DNA from: Streptomyces cinereus
GTDB lineage: Bacteria; Pseudomonadota; Gammaproteobacteria; Pseudomonadales; Moraxellaceae
Direction: 5' to 3'
Assembly (NCBI GenBank): GCA_014647715.1
Contig: BMPS01000004.1
Location: forward strand, 1-64,000
Length of the DNA stretch: 64,000 nt
Under the pieces are notes generated by a model. That model ran no database searches, was not told the DNA's origin, and saw only the letters and a list, made by a program, of their open reading frames with translations. Shown piece by piece: positions 28,674 through 37,259 of this stretch; the first letter of the stretch is position 1; each line of letters begins with the position of its first letter. The translations under genes were made by a program, and so were the position numbers.

Positions 28674-29798
28674 ATGTCTTACTCCGCTCTTTTATCACCG
28701 ATTAACGTGGGCGCGATGCGCTTGCCAAACCGCGTCTTTATGGCGCCATTGACCCGTCTGCGTAGTGCTGATTTGCCAAATGGAACAAAAAATATTGGTG
28801 GCTTGCCAACGCCACTCATGGCAACCTATTATACCCAGCGCGCTAGCAGTGGTTTGATTATCACGGAAGCCACGGATATCGCAGCCGATGCCAAAGGCTA
28901 CGCAGGTGCGCCCGGTGTTTTTAGTGATACACAAATTGCAGGCTGGAAAATGATTGCTGATAGCGTACACCAAGCAGGCGGTCATATTGCTATGCAGCTA
29001 TGGCACACAGGGGTAGTATCGCATTATAGCTTGCGTCCACAAGGTCAGCCGCCTGTATCAGCATCAACCGTGGATTTGGGTGATGCGGTACGCACCTCGT
29101 TAAAAGATGACGAAGGCAAAGTATACCGTGTGACTGCCACGCCAGCGCGTGAGATGACCACAGCAGAAATCAAACAAACCGTCGATGATTTTGCCAGCGC
29201 CGCGCGTAATGCGATTGAAGCGGGCATGGATGTTATTGAAATCCACGGTGCACACGGCTATTTGATTCATCAATTCTTGTATGAGAGCGTCAACCAACGC
29301 AGCGATGAATACGGTGGTAGCTTAGAGAACCGTATGCGCTTTTTGAAAGAAATTTTAACCGCAGTCACTAACGCGATTGGCAGTGACAAAGTGGGTATCC
29401 GTATCTCGCCACTGGGTCAATTCAATGGTGTGGATGCCGGTAGCGAAGACGATGCGTTAGCAATCATCAAACTGATTGATAGCTTTAACCTAGCCTATTT
29501 ACATATTTCTGAGCCAGACTGGGCAGGTGGAAAACCCTTTACCGCAGAATTCCGTCGCCAAATTCGTGATACTTATCACGGCGTGCTTATCGGTGCAGGC
29601 GGCTATACGGCAGAAAAAGCAGACGCGCTAATTCGTGATGGCTTAATTGATGCGGTCGCATTTGGTCGCAGTTATATCGCAAATCCAGATTTGGTTGAGC
29701 GTTTTCAGCAAAATGCGCCGCTTAACCAACCGAATCCAGCCACTTTTTATGGTGGCGATCAAGAAGGCTATACCGATTATCCTGCGTTAGCCCAATAA
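28674..29798 (+). CDS. nemA: alkene reductase of the Old Yellow Enzyme family, NemA-like
   Basis: A 374-residue FMN-dependent Old Yellow Enzyme that reduces activated C=C bonds and nitro compounds such as N-ethylmaleimide. Hallmarks: LPNRVFMAPLTRLRS at residues about 17-31, the ligand-binding motif HGAHGYLIHQFL with RSDEYGGS following, then phosphate-binding GAGGYTAEKA and AFGRSYIANPDLVER. The start is ATG 28674 with a GAGGAA ribosome binding site. Together with the divergent yqhD it suggests an electrophile and aldehyde detoxification locus. Confidence 0.93.
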   Translation: MSYSALLSPINVGAMRLPNRVFMAPLTRLRSADLPNGTKNIGGLPTPLMATYYTQRASSGLIITEATDIAADAKGYAGAPGVFSDTQIAGWKMIADSVHQAGGHIAMQLWHTGVVSHYSLRPQGQPPVSASTVDLGDAVRTSLKDDEGKVYRVTATPAREMTTAEIKQTVDDFASAARNAIEAGMDVIEIHGAHGYLIHQFLYESVNQRSDEYGGSLENRMRFLKEILTAVTNAIGSDKVGIRISPLGQFNGVDAGSEDDALAIIKLIDSFNLAYLHISEPDWAGGKPFTAEFRRQIRDTYHGVLIGAGGYTAEKADALIRDGLIDAVAFGRSYIANPDLVERFQQNAPLNQPNPATFYGGDQEGYTDYPALAQ

Positions 29799-29847
29799 TC
29801 GTACTAGCGAAAATAATCGTATTAGCGAAAATAATTGTATTAGCGAA
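29794..29847. repeat. 18-bp tandem repeat, 3 copies, including the nemA stop
   Basis: Three units of AATAATCGTATTAGCGAA (one or two changes each) are adjacent. The nemA stop codon TAA (29796-29798) is part of the first unit, so duplications created a string of alternative stops. Confidence 0.85.
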
Positions 29848-29854
29848 TATGAAC

Positions 29855-29888
29855 ACCCCGATCGTGTGATGACATGAGCGGGGTTTTT
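29855..29888 (+). terminator. terminator after nemA
   Basis: ACCCCG pairs with CGGGGT across an 18-base loop and a T run follows. The stem is short but GC-rich. Confidence 0.65.
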
Positions 29889-30011
29889 TATGGTGAGTGA
29901 AAAACAAACAAATTTTTTTACTGAACTTATCATGAAAGACCTGCATTATGTGACAGTACGCAGCCCGTATGGCGACCAACAAGTTGAGTTTTGCGCGTAT
30001 TGATTGTGTGA

Positions 30012-30923
30012 TTAGCCAAAACTTGAAAATATTACCATCAACACTGGTGAGATGATATTGACCAAAAATCCAAAGCTCATCGCAAGCGGTACCACTTCAT
30101 TCCCCCCTGAGCTTTGGATGACCGGTAAGGTAAAATCCATGGTGGTCACCCCGCCCAAACCCACCGCCGTGGTTGGGTATTTGCGAATCAGCATAGGGAT
30201 AAATAGTAGCGCCGTGAACTCACGTAACAAATCATTGAGCAATGCCACACTTCCCCAAACGGCGCCATACGCATCAGTCATAATAATTCCCGACAATGAA
30301 TACCAGCCATAGCCAGAGGATAGCGCTAAGCCTTGGGTGAAGGTCACATCAGGCATTATCAGTGCGTACAGCAAACCACCGACTGCCACACTGAGACAAA
30401 AAATCACACAGGCTTGTACGCCGCGTTTGTTAACCAATACCTGCCGCAACGTCATCCCCGAATGCGACAACTGAAAACCGACCAATAAAATCAGCAAAAT
30501 CAACAAGCCCTTGATGATGCCATCAATCGGCAAATCCGTTATTGGCAGTAATTTGCCCAGTACAAAACCCAACACCACACAGCACAACTGAACGAGGCTT
30601 CCGGTGATGCTAAAACCTGCTTGGCTATGCTCATGGGGAAGGGTACGTTGCCAAGGATGCAGCCTATCAAACATCAGCAAACTGATAAAACCTGCACCTA
30701 GGGTACAAATCGCCAATACTGCCACATTGGTGCCAATAAACCCAATCTGCGCGCCCAAGTTAGCAATCTGCGACAACGAAAGACCAATAAAGGTTAAAAT
30801 CACAAACACCAAGTTGGTCAGTAGCTTGTCTACCAGCGGCATAAATCTTTGCGGTAATGGTAGCAAAAACCCGACCACCAAGGGGGTAAGAATCAGAACA
30901 AGGGTGATAAAGTTTTCTAACAT
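30012..30923 (-). CDS. lysO: lysine exporter LysO family protein
   Basis: A 303-residue inner-membrane protein of the LysO (YbjE) family, which in E. coli exports L-lysine. It has about eight membrane segments. The C-terminal half carries the typical conserved blocks (LALSSGYGWYSLSGI, GAVWGSVALLNDLLREF, GVTTMDFTLPVIQSSGG). The length matches E. coli LysO (299). It starts at ATG 30923. No lysine riboswitch is seen upstream. The gene has no close partner. Confidence 0.9.
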   Translation of the reverse strand: MLENFITLVLILTPLVVGFLLPLPQRFMPLVDKLLTNLVFVILTFIGLSLSQIANLGAQIGFIGTNVAVLAICTLGAGFISLLMFDRLHPWQRTLPHEHSQAGFSITGSLVQLCCVVLGFVLGKLLPITDLPIDGIIKGLLILLILLVGFQLSHSGMTLRQVLVNKRGVQACVIFCLSVAVGGLLYALIMPDVTFTQGLALSSGYGWYSLSGIIMTDAYGAVWGSVALLNDLLREFTALLFIPMLIRKYPTTAVGLGGVTTMDFTLPVIQSSGGNEVVPLAMSFGFLVNIISPVLMVIFSSFG

Positions 30924-31197
30924 ACCGCGACGCTTCCAAACAGGGTTTAAACACAGGCTAATCGCAATATTTTGCAGTTAGCACTTGGTTTAAAAAATTA
31001 AAAGTGGCTATTGTACCCATAAATGCATCAAGTTGGCGAATATTTGCCATAATGCGTGGTTTAAGCGTGCAATCAATTGTTTGGTAACACATTTGTAGTA
31101 TGATTGAACAAATAGTTGTGTAAGATAGGCACATCCAATCATCTTACGCGTTAGATGACTTTATTAGCCGTTAATTTTTTCAATTTGTAGGATTGTT

Positions 31198-32271
31198 ATG
31201 AGACATTTTTATTTTGATATTGTCTTTACCACGATTGCGCTGGCAATTGCAGCGTGGTGGGGTTTTTCACATGGTGGTGTTGGCACTATGATGTCGGCGC
31301 TGTTTGTCACGCTGATTTTGGCAGTGATGGAGATTTCGCTGTCGTTTGATAATGCGGTGGTCAATGCCTCGGTACTCAAAACCTGGGATAAGTTTTGGAA
31401 AATGATTTTCTTGACTGTGGGTATGCTCATCGCGGTATTTGGTATGCGTCTGGTATTCCCGATTGTCATCGTCGCGGTGACTGCCGATATGGGCATGATG
31501 GATGTCATCAATATGGCGCTCAACAACCCGAAAGAATACTCGGCAAAACTCATTGAGCACCATGCTGAGATTGCGGCGTTTGGTGGTATGTTCTTGTTGC
31601 TCGTCTTTTTAAACTTCATCTTTGATGAAAAAGAAGTGATGTGGTTTGAATGGCTAGAGCGTAAATTGGCACGATTTGGCAAGGTCGATGCCATGAGCGT
31701 GTTTGTGGCATTGGCGTTGTTGATGATAGCACTGTTTTGGGTAGATCCAGCGCGTAAAGCCGCTGTATTGACCGCAGGTGTGTTTGGTATTTTGATTTAT
31801 TTAGCGACTAATGTGTTATCAAGCCTTTTAGAAGGGGCGGACGATGATGATGAATCAACCCCCGATGTGATTGAAGGCAAAGAAGTCGCTGGCGCGATTG
31901 CCAAAGGCGGTATTGCAGGCTTTTTATACCTTGAAGTACTCGATGCGTCGTTTAGTTTTGATGGGGTGATTGGTGCGTTTGCCATTACCAATGACGTGAT
32001 TATCATCATGCTCGGTTTGGCGATTGGTGCGATGTTTGTGCGCTCCATGACCATTTTCTTGGTAGAAAAAGGCACGCTCGATGAGTTTGTTTATCTAGAA
32101 CATGGCGCGCATTATGCGATTGGTGCGTTGGCGGTCATCATGCTATTGGCAACTGTGCATATCGAAGTGCCAGAAATCGTGACGGGTTTGATTGGGATTG
32201 CCTTTATCGTATGGGCAGTGATTAATTCTATCAGCTACCGTAAGCGCGAAGAAGCCTTGGCTAAACACTAA
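31198..32271 (+). CDS. DUF475 membrane protein, TerC-related
   Basis: A 357-residue inner-membrane protein of the DUF475 family, related to TerC. It has about nine membrane segments, two acidic membrane motifs (EISLSFDNAVVNASVL at residues about 45-60 and EVLDASFSFDGVIGAFA near 248-264) that form a repeat and are likely to bind metal ions, and a soluble loop with Asp/Glu (EGADDDDESTPDVIEG). TerC-type proteins are linked to Mn export and tellurite resistance; a specific role here is not known. It stands at the head of the TerD/AIM24 cluster. Confidence 0.88.
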   Translation: MRHFYFDIVFTTIALAIAAWWGFSHGGVGTMMSALFVTLILAVMEISLSFDNAVVNASVLKTWDKFWKMIFLTVGMLIAVFGMRLVFPIVIVAVTADMGMMDVINMALNNPKEYSAKLIEHHAEIAAFGGMFLLLVFLNFIFDEKEVMWFEWLERKLARFGKVDAMSVFVALALLMIALFWVDPARKAAVLTAGVFGILIYLATNVLSSLLEGADDDDESTPDVIEGKEVAGAIAKGGIAGFLYLEVLDASFSFDGVIGAFAITNDVIIIMLGLAIGAMFVRSMTIFLVEKGTLDEFVYLEHGAHYAIGALAVIMLLATVHIEVPEIVTGLIGIAFIVWAVINSISYRKREEALAKH

Positions 32272-32341
32272 AAGACGCTAAAATACGCTAAACAGACTGA
32301 GGCTCATGCGTAACCGTAGCGGTATTTAGGAGGCTGACTTG

Positions 32342-32363
32342 AGCTTAATATCCCTTAAGCTTT
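32342..32363 (+). terminator. weak terminator after the DUF475 gene
   Basis: AGCTTAA pairs with TTAAGCT around TATCCC and is followed by TTT only. It may pause rather than end transcription; a stronger hairpin lies about 90 bases on. Confidence 0.4.
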
Positions 32364-32429
32364 TGACACATAAATATAACAGCTTAATGTGGCCGAATGG
32401 TGGACAAATTCTACCACCAAAGGTATAGT

Positions 32430-32463
32430 TAAAACGTGGGTTTCGGCTCACGTTTTGTTTTTT
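32430..32463 (+). terminator. terminator between DUF475 and terD
   Basis: AAAACGTG pairs with CACGTTTT around a 10-base loop, followed by GTTTTTT. It separates the DUF475 transcript from terD. Confidence 0.75.
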
Positions 32464-32594
32464 AGGCGATTTTTTACGGTGTTTAAAGTTTTTGTCTGGG
32501 CGCGCTTTTGGTCTGAGCGTGAAAGGCGCAGCGCATGACAACGGACATCGATTTTCTTATTTGACTTCAAAAATTTATTACAAAGGATAAAACA

Positions 32595-33170
32595 ATGGCA
32601 ATTAGCTTAACCAAAGGTGGTAATGTTAATTTATCAAAGGAAGCACCGAATTTAACCAACATGGCCGTTGGTCTTGGCTGGAACCCACGTGCCACTGACG
32701 GGCAAGCCTTTGACTTAGACGCGGTCGCGTTTTTGGTCAATGAATCGGGTAAAGTACGGGCAGATGCAGATTTTATTTTCTTTAACAACCTAAAATCATC
32801 CGATGGCTCAGTAGAGCATACGGGTGATAACCGCACCGGTGAAGGCGATGGCGATGATGAAGTCATCAAAGTAGATTTAACGAAAGTCCCAGCCGATGTA
32901 AGCAAAGTGGTATTTTGTGCAGTGATTTATGAAGGTCAAGCGCGTAACCAAAACTTTGGTCAAGTAGCAAACGCTTATATTCGTATCGTCAATACCCAAG
33001 GCGGCGCTGAAGTGGCTCGTTATGATTTGTCAGAAGACAGCAGCACCGAGACAGCGATGATTTTTGGTGAGCTTTATAAGAACAATGGCGAGTGGAAATT
33101 CCGCGCGGTTGGACAAGGTTTTGCTGGCGGTTTAGGGCCATTGGCTCAGTCATATGGCGTTGCTGTTTAG
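32595..33170 (+). CDS. terD: TerD family calcium-binding stress protein
   Basis: A 191-residue cytoplasmic protein of the TerD/TerE family. The start [18 protein letters not shown], the [12 protein letters not shown] strand, and the Ca2+-binding loop region [21 protein letters not shown] (in two pieces, HTGDNRTG and EGDGDDEVI) are standard. The protein ends [14 protein letters not shown]. TerD proteins bind calcium and belong to tellurite and general-stress loci, but their molecular role is unsettled. It starts with ATG at 32595 after an AAAGGAT ribosome binding site. Confidence 0.93.
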   Translation: MAISLTKGGNVNLSKEAPNLTNMAVGLGWNPRATDGQAFDLDAVAFLVNESGKVRADADFIFFNNLKSSDGSVEHTGDNRTGEGDGDDEVIKVDLTKVPADVSKVVFCAVIYEGQARNQNFGQVANAYIRIVNTQGGAEVARYDLSEDSSTETAMIFGELYKNNGEWKFRAVGQGFAGGLGPLAQSYGVAV

Positions 33171-33206
33171 TTTTTGGCTAAAATCTTTTAACATTTTTTT
33201 AACAAT

Positions 33207-33234
33207 GGGGTGGCATCGGCTTGCCCCTTTTTTT
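33207..33234 (+). terminator. possible terminator after terD
   Basis: GGGG pairs with CCCC across a loop that can add GGC/GCT pairs, followed by TTTTTTT. The stem is imperfect. Confidence 0.5.
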
Positions 33235-33344
33235 CAGCATAACCATTTTTTCAGCCCGAGCGTTTTTTAAGCTTGAACGCTTTTTTAAGTGCAGCTACTT
33301 TTATCATCATTTTTGCCACTTAGTCAATAAGGATACATTAACCT

Positions 33345-34097
33345 ATGGCAGCGACGTTTAGTATGATTGGGACGATTGAGCCATTTTTGCATTGTAATCT
33401 CAAAAAAGGCGATTCGATTTATTGCGAATCCAATGCCATGGTCATGATGGAGTCAAATCTTGAGCTTAAAGGTCAGATGCGTGGCGGCATCATGCAAGCT
33501 TTGATGCGCCGATTTGCCAATGACGAGTCGATTTTTCAACAGCAAATTGAAGCGGTAAATGGTGAGGGTGACTGCTTACTGGCGCCCACACTTGATGGTG
33601 ATATGCAAATCTTAGACGTCGGCGCCAATCAGTATACCCTCAGTGACGGTGCCTTTGTGGCAGCGACCCATAGCGTTGATTTGCGTGCCAATATCCAGCG
33701 CAATTTAGGCGGCGCTGTATTTGGCGATACGGGTGGCTTTATGGTCATGCAAACGCAAGGTCAAGGTCAGCTCGTGGTATCTGGGTTTGGCTCTTTGTTT
33801 GAGATTGATGTCACGCCTGATAAAGATGTGATTATTGATAATGGTCACGTGGTATGCTGGGATAGCCGACTGCAATATAGCCTGTCAATGGCGACCAGCC
33901 AGAAAAAAGGCTTTTTGGGCAATATCATCAATTCAGTCACCAGCGGCGAAGGCATGGTACTAAAGTTCTCAGGTCAAGGCAAAGTAGTGATTTGCTCACG
34001 CAACCGTGATACTTACCAAGGCTGGATTCAAAGTTTACTGGGGTCAAACTCAGGCGGACGCGGTGGCAATGAAGGTATTTTAGGCGGTTTGTTATAG
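33345..34097 (+). CDS. AIM24 / TIGR00266 family protein
   Basis: A 250-residue beta-rich protein of the AIM24 family (PF01987), related to the mitochondrial protein AIM24 and common next to TerD genes in bacteria. It contains the typical series of short strands with Gly turns (FLHCNLKKGDSIYCESNAMVMME near the start, DTGGFMVMQTQGQGQLVVSG in the middle, as overlapping hallmarks) and a Gly-rich tail (GSNSGGRGGNEGILGGLL). The function is unknown. It is flanked by two TerD genes, suggesting a joint role in the same stress module. Confidence 0.85.
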   Translation: MAATFSMIGTIEPFLHCNLKKGDSIYCESNAMVMMESNLELKGQMRGGIMQALMRRFANDESIFQQQIEAVNGEGDCLLAPTLDGDMQILDVGANQYTLSDGAFVAATHSVDLRANIQRNLGGAVFGDTGGFMVMQTQGQGQLVVSGFGSLFEIDVTPDKDVIIDNGHVVCWDSRLQYSLSMATSQKKGFLGNIINSVTSGEGMVLKFSGQGKVVICSRNRDTYQGWIQSLLGSNSGGRGGNEGILGGLL

Positions 34098-34182
34098 TCA
34101 GTTTCTGCTAAACCGTTGTTAAACTCTTAAAACATAGCTAGATAGAATAGTAAAAAATATAGTAAAAAATAAGGAAACCAAC

Positions 34183-34791
34183 ATGGCAGTGAATTTATCG
34201 AAAGGTCAAAAAATCTCGCTAGAAAAAGAAGCAGGTGGCGCACTCAGCCAAATCAAAATGGGTCTGGGTTGGGATGTCGGTGCTGCGCCGCAAAAATCAG
34301 GTGGTTTTTTGGGTGGCTTGTTTGGCGGTGGTGGTGGCGGTAGCGGCAGCATTGACTTGGATGCGTCGTGTATCATGCTTGATGCCAACAAACAAATGGT
34401 GGATGCGATTTGGTTTGGACAATTGCAGTCAAAAGACAGTAGCATACAACACACAGGCGACAACCGCACCGGTGCTGGCGATGGCGATGACGAAGTGATT
34501 AATGTCAACTTATCTCGTATCCCTGACCATGTGCAAGCCTTGGTTTTTACTGTCAATAGCTTTACAGGTCAAACTTTTGCCACGGTCAATAATGCGTTTT
34601 GTCGTTTGGTGAATGCCAGCAATAACAGTAAAGTTGCCCGTTATGATTTGTCAGCCCAAGGCAGTCATACCGCGCTGATTTTGGCAAAAATTTATCGCCA
34701 TAACGGTGAGTGGAAAATGCATGCCATTGGTGAAACCGCGTCAGGTCGTACCTTTCATGATTTGATGCCTGCGATTTTACCGCACGTGTAA
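34183..34791 (+). CDS. second TerD family protein, with glycine-rich insert
   Basis: A 202-residue TerD family protein. It has SLEKEAGGALSQIKMGLGWD near the start (split KMGLGWD motif), IDLDASCIMLDANKQMVD, the calcium loop [17 protein letters not shown], and NNAFCRLVNASNNSKVARYDLS. Compared with the first TerD (32595) it has an insert of about 20 residues rich in Gly (FLGGLFGGGGGGSGS, about residues 44-58) right before the first conserved acidic strand. It is preceded by AAGGAAA and ends in a terminator. Confidence 0.92.
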   Translation: MAVNLSKGQKISLEKEAGGALSQIKMGLGWDVGAAPQKSGGFLGGLFGGGGGGSGSIDLDASCIMLDANKQMVDAIWFGQLQSKDSSIQHTGDNRTGAGDGDDEVINVNLSRIPDHVQALVFTVNSFTGQTFATVNNAFCRLVNASNNSKVARYDLSAQGSHTALILAKIYRHNGEWKMHAIGETASGRTFHDLMPAILPHV

Positions 34792-34823
34792 CCGCGCTTT
34801 TTAATGTGAAGCCATAAATAAAG

Positions 34824-34850
34824 AAAGCCCTGTGATACGCAGGGTTTTTT
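34824..34850 (+). terminator. terminator after the Ter module
   Basis: AAAGCCCTG pairs with CAGGGTTTT around a short loop; the T run follows. Confidence 0.8.
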
Positions 34851-34961
34851 ATTTTGACAGCTATTTTTGACAAGTTTGTGTGGATTTTGCGTTGGTGGGT
34901 TTTGCATACGGTGTGGGTTTGCTAAAATAGCGGCGATTTAGTTTTTGCAGCGTTTAATTTT

Positions 34962-35043
34962 AAATCACTTTTTTTAAAATCAGTTTTTTCAAAGTCGCTT
35001 TTTTTACAGTCATTTTTTTAAGTCACTTTTTTAAAATCACTTT
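34962..35043. repeat. T-rich 13-17 bp tandem repeat, about 6 copies
   Basis: Six units based on AAATCACTTTTTTTA, for example 34962-34976, 34977-34990, 35021-35033, lie in the 312-base spacer before the membrane-protein gene at 35104. Unit length varies with the T run. The region is strongly biased, and no gene is present. Confidence 0.75.
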
Positions 35044-35103
35044 AGCGAATTGACTCAAATAATTTTATGACAATAACCCACCGCTACAAAGGAATCCAAC
35101 ACC

Positions 35104-36195
35104 ATGCCATTTAATCGTTTACAGCCGATTTTGATAGCAAGCTTGCTGCCGCTGCTGGTTTTTACTTGGTTTAGCCGTGACTACATTGGGCAGATTGATT
35201 TTTGGTTGTTGTGGCTAGTTGCGATGACCTTGGTCGGGTTGCCATTGGTGTTTGCAGAGATTGGTTTGGCGCATCGTAGTGGTACGTCGCCGCTGGTCGG
35301 TTTGCCCGTACTGACCCGTGAAGCTGACGTTTCAACGGTTTGGCGTGGGTTTGGTTGGCTGACTATTGTGTTGTTGCTGGCGGTTGTGGGGCATTTACTG
35401 GCAAGTAGTGGCGAGATTATCCATCCGCAGGTGAGCAATATTGCGCTGCCTGCCTTGTTAGCCATCATGGTCTTGATAGTGATTGGTTTGAGTTTTATTA
35501 AGCATTTGGCAGGTTGGTTGGCGGTCGGTTTTGCCGTTGCCGCTTTGGTGGTCAATGTCATGCAGGGTGGGTTTGTGGCGTGGCAGATGACAGCGACGTC
35601 CTTGACGGAGTGGGCAGGGGCGGTAGTGTTGGCGCTAGTCTGTGTGGGCGCAGGTACGGGACTATACTGGCATGCGCGCACCCACCAAATGCTCACGATG
35701 AGCACTACGGCTGCCGATAATGCACGCGAATCCGCGAGTCGCTATGTGTTACCGGTGTGGAGTTTTCAGTTATTAGCGGGTGCGCTAATTGCCATGACTT
35801 TATCGCCAAACAGCGCGATGGCGGCAGTGCTGAATGCATTGGCGATGCTGGCAGGGGCGGCGTATTTACTGCATATTTTGACCCATCAAGTGTCACTACG
35901 CTGGCAGCAACAGCAATTTAATTTTTTGGCATTGGTGATATTGGCAGTGCTTAGTCTTGCGCTAGCCATGGTGCCAACCGCTTGGCTTAATCAGCTGATT
36001 ATTGTAATAAGTTTAGTCACGGCGGTATGGCTAGCCGTATTTGCAGGCTGGCAAATGAAAATCAGCCATTTGCGCAAATCATTGAATTTTAGCTCGGAAG
36101 GCTTATATAACCTTTGGCGCATTGCGGTGCGTATTATTGTGCCATTGGCGGTGGTTTTGGCGATGGTGGGATGGGTGCTAGGATTGGCAAAATGA
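35104..36195 (+). CDS. multi-pass membrane protein, possibly distant NSS-type transporter
   Basis: A 363-residue inner-membrane protein with about ten or eleven membrane segments. I do not recognise it with certainty. The early block MTLVGLPLVFAEIGLAHRSG and the final LWRIAVRIIVPLAVVLAMV resemble parts of neurotransmitter:sodium symporters (SNF family), but the family's usual sodium- and substrate-site motifs are not evident and the protein is shorter than a typical member. Its last codons overlap the rnfH start (ATGA), so the two are translationally coupled. Confidence 0.6.
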   Translation: MPFNRLQPILIASLLPLLVFTWFSRDYIGQIDFWLLWLVAMTLVGLPLVFAEIGLAHRSGTSPLVGLPVLTREADVSTVWRGFGWLTIVLLLAVVGHLLASSGEIIHPQVSNIALPALLAIMVLIVIGLSFIKHLAGWLAVGFAVAALVVNVMQGGFVAWQMTATSLTEWAGAVVLALVCVGAGTGLYWHARTHQMLTMSTTAADNARESASRYVLPVWSFQLLAGALIAMTLSPNSAMAAVLNALAMLAGAAYLLHILTHQVSLRWQQQQFNFLALVILAVLSLALAMVPTAWLNQLIIVISLVTAVWLAVFAGWQMKISHLRKSLNFSSEGLYNLWRIAVRIIVPLAVVLAMVGWVLGLAK

Positions 36196-36467
36196 TTACC
36201 GTGGATATAGCCTTTGCGCCCGATAGCCAAACACAGTTGCGGTTAACCCTGCAACTTGCTGATGATAGCCGGGTAATTGATGCAGTCAATGCCACAGGTT
36301 GGCAACAGCAGTATCCGCAGATTTTTAGCTATAGTGTTGGTGTGTTTTCCCATAAACTAGACTGGCAAAGTGCTATCAACACAGGCGATAGAATCGAAAT
36401 CTATCGCCCTTTGACCATCGACCCGCAAAACAAGCGCAAATTACTGTCCAAAAAATCCAACCGATGA
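36192..36467 (+). CDS. rnfH: RnfH family ubiquitin-like protein
   Basis: A 91-residue protein of the RnfH family (PF03658), a ubiquitin-fold protein of unclear role usually found beside ratA and bamE. Hallmarks are VDIAFAPDSQ at the start, VGVFSHKLDWQSAINTGDRIEIYRPL (in two motifs, KLDW and GDRIEIYRPL) and a basic tail (NKRKLLSKKSN). ATG 36192 overlaps the TGA of the membrane gene. The frame reaches back to a TTG inside that gene, which I rejected. bamE lies convergent, with a shared terminator. Confidence 0.85.
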   Translation: MITVDIAFAPDSQTQLRLTLQLADDSRVIDAVNATGWQQQYPQIFSYSVGVFSHKLDWQSAINTGDRIEIYRPLTIDPQNKRKLLSKKSNR

Positions 36468-36498
36468 TGGTGTGAGCCGGTATTCTTGTGTAGCGCAC

Positions 36499-36542
36499 AA
36501 AAAAAAGCCAATCACAGCATCACGGCAATGATTGGCTTTTTT
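36499..36542. terminator. bidirectional terminator between rnfH and bamE
   Basis: AAAAAAGCCAATCA pairs with TGATTGGCTTTTTT across a 14-base loop, between convergent genes. Confidence 0.85.
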
Positions 36543-36554
36543 AATCAGAAAAAA

Positions 36555-36938
36555 TTACTGAGTCACCGCTGGGCGCTCGATACTGGTGACAATACCGTTT
36601 TGGTCAAAATAAATTTTGGCGTATTGTTGGGCGTTGTGAATCGCGGGCTTGTTGGCGCGTTTGGCGTTAGTACCTGGGGTAAAATCGTACAGATAATCCC
36701 AACGCATAGGATTTAGGGTGTCTCTAAAGGTTGGGCTACCTAGTATATATAGCACTTGATTGGCATTCATACCCACTTGTACTTGGCTTAATTTGTCTTC
36801 ATGAATCGGCTTGCCTTGTGGGATATCGATTTTGTACACGCTAAACCATGTGCAACCTGGTAATACGCTGACGCTGCTAATTACGGCAACCAAAGGCAGG
36901 ACTGCCAGTTTTTTTGATACTGTTGTGATAGATGTCAT
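36555..36938 (-). CDS. bamE: outer membrane assembly lipoprotein BamE
   Basis: BamE (SmpA/OmlA) is a small lipoprotein of the BAM complex that folds beta-barrel proteins into the outer membrane. The 127-residue precursor has a lipobox VLPGC with Cys29 as the lipidation site. The mature part shows the family blocks KIDIPQG, VGMNANQVLYILGSP and WDYLYDF. It starts at ATG 36938 and converges with rnfH. Confidence 0.94.
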   Translation of the reverse strand: MTSITTVSKKLAVLPLVAVISSVSVLPGCTWFSVYKIDIPQGKPIHEDKLSQVQVGMNANQVLYILGSPTFRDTLNPMRWDYLYDFTPGTNAKRANKPAIHNAQQYAKIYFDQNGIVTSIERPAVTQ

Positions 36939-37259
36939 TTGTCAAACCGCTTTGAGATGGTGAACGATAAAATTTACGACTTATCATACGTGATTTGGGT
37001 TTTTTTGCCTACCTATTGACCGCAAAATTTAAATTATTTTACATACAGTTAATGTTTGGGTGTAAAACGCCGCGGTGGTTTGGTATTTGGCGTTTTGGTG
37101 GTTGGCCTACTTTGTCTCTAGTATGCATTCGCTTGTTATTTGTCAACGGGCGTTTTTGCTAGTGGTGTCACGTTTTTTTACTGTGGGATTTTATCGAATT
37201 TGTTATTATAGTTATAATTTTTAGTTTATAAGCGACACCTAATAGGTGCGAGGATTTAT
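36939..37259 (+). promoter_or_regulatory. fur promoter region
   Basis: The 321-base divergent spacer between bamE and fur has no gene. A TATAAT box at 37213-37218 lies about 40 bases before the fur start, with TTTATC (37190-37195) at 17-base distance as a weak -35. The AT-rich dyad around 37203-37218 (TTATTATAGTTATAA) is only loosely like a Fur box, so self-control by Fur is possible but not shown. Confidence 0.35.

Noticed and set aside
29722-29982. 86-codon minus-strand frame with repeated FANTII
   Set aside because: It is the reverse reading of the 18-bp triple repeat and of the nemA 3' end; the periodic protein is a by-product of the DNA repeat.
30924-31197. lysine riboswitch for lysO
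   Set aside because: The spacer upstream of lysO has no recognisable lysine-element helices or a terminator/antiterminator pair.
31209-31694. 161-codon open frame on the minus strand
   Set aside because: It lies wholly inside the DUF475 gene on the opposite strand, has a low-complexity Ser/Ile/Thr/Asn composition typical of antisense shadows, and matches no family.
31198-34791. Ter module as a dedicated anti-phage island
   Set aside because: TerD loci have been linked to phage and colicin resistance, but no nuclease, recombinase or base-composition break marks this as a defence island; kept as a stress module.
37203-37218. Fur box in the fur promoter
   Set aside because: The AT-rich dyad fits the 19-bp consensus poorly, so I list only a possible promoter.
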